DNA from: Nocardioides alcanivorans
Lineage (GTDB): Bacteria > Actinomycetota > Actinomycetes > Propionibacteriales > Nocardioidaceae
Reading direction: 5' to 3'
Length of the DNA stretch: 64,000 nucleotides
Assembly (NCBI RefSeq): GCF_021555175.1
Contig: NZ_JAKGRW010000024.1
Location: 61,014 to 125,013, forward strand
Numbering within the stretch: the stretch's first letter is position 1; each line of letters starts with the position of its first letter. The notes beneath the pieces are model-generated. The model did not search any database. It was not told the origin of the DNA and saw only the letters and a program-made list of their open reading frames with translations. Of this stretch, positions 63,814 through 64,000 are shown piece after piece. Made by a program: the position numbers and the translations under genes.

Positions 63814-63938
63814 GGCTCGCCGACCCTGAGTACCTGCCGCTCGTGATCGGGCGGCTTCCGGCCGACCCCTGACGTGGGGTGTCGACCCGCCGTGCCGTCG
63901 CACGGCCTCCTTGACGACCACAGAATCTGGAATCACAC

Positions 63939-64000
63939 GTGAACGCACGAACTTTCCTGGTCCGCGGGCTGCTCGCGGGCCTCATTGCAGGCATCTTCGC
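63939..64000 (+). CDS. cbtA: CbtA, large subunit of the predicted cobalt transporter, 5' end only
   Basis: Only about 20 codons lie in the window. GTG 63939 opens VNARTFLVRGLLAGLIAGIF, the typical first helix of CbtA. It is 125 bases after cbtB on the same strand, so it is expected to share riboswitch 4. No strong ribosome site is visible before the GTG. Confidence 0.75.
   Translation, partial: MNARTFLVRGLLAGLIAGIF

Noticed and set aside
1..64000. CRISPR arrays, rRNA genes, complete tRNA genes and insertion sequences
   Set aside because: No regularly spaced direct repeats, no rRNA-like stretches, no foldable full tRNA and no transposase reading frames were found; only a tRNA 3' fragment is present.

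Overview
The window is high-GC (roughly two-thirds G+C by eye), densely packed DNA with many GTG starts, ATGA/GTGA gene overlaps, an F420-dependent LLM oxidoreductase, a glutamate ABC transporter of gluABCD layout and an aerobic (cobG/bluB) cobalamin pathway with CobI-CobJ and ChlI-ChlD fusions. This points to an actinobacterium, probably of the Nocardioidaceae type (inference from gene content; not tested by any search).

Layout. 1-14.2 kb is a CoA-linked carboxylate catabolic divergon. On the minus strand it carries a CaiB-type CoA-transferase, a crotonase, two acyl-CoA dehydrogenases, an LLM oxidoreductase, a tripartite tricarboxylate transporter (tctCBA) and the start of a second crotonase. 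On the plus strand it carries a thiolase, two MaoC-type hydratase subunits, a short-chain dehydrogenase, a tandem double-TetR regulator and an AMACR/CaiB protein. 14.3-19.3 kb is accessory: a nucleotidyltransferase-HEPN pair, a tRNA 3'-end remnant with a strong terminator, a PadR/membrane-protein pair, and a two-gene unit with a HEPN-like protein. 19.3-32.2 kb holds a pyruvate oxidase-type enzyme, a zinc alcohol dehydrogenase, a DUF4956/VTC-polymerase/beta-helix lipoprotein operon, an orphan XRE regulator hidden by a frameshift, and several membrane proteins and regulators.

32.3-38.5 kb looks like a small defence island: MNT-HepT, a HEPN-like Abi protein divergent from a SIR2-domain protein, a tyrosine recombinase, and an AT-richer AlbA_2/Schlafen-type ATPase. 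The HepT and SIR2 frames each contain one in-frame TGA exactly where the protein otherwise continues. 38.5-48.5 kb is ordinary: a TetR-regulated MFS exporter, a MocR/LysE pair, and gluABCD.

48.5-64 kb is a cobalamin biosynthesis and cobalt-uptake locus under four cobalamin riboswitches: cobG-cobH-cobIJ-cobM-bluB; cobL (minus strand); chlID-cobA-cobO-cobB/cobC-cobD; a CbiX-like/2Fe-2S protein (minus strand); and cbtB-cbtA. Together these cover most steps from uroporphyrinogen III to adenosylcobinamide phosphate, plus the lower ligand. cobK, cobN, cobQ and cobU/S are not in the window.

A caution for every user: about thirty reading frames are broken by single-base gains or losses, nearly always in short G or C runs, and adding or removing one base restores a family-typical protein each time. 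These look like sequence errors rather than pseudogenes. They cluster at 1-13.5, 19-27 and 48.8-63.8 kb and are nearly absent from 28-48 kb. Spans given below for such genes are the restored full-length genes.
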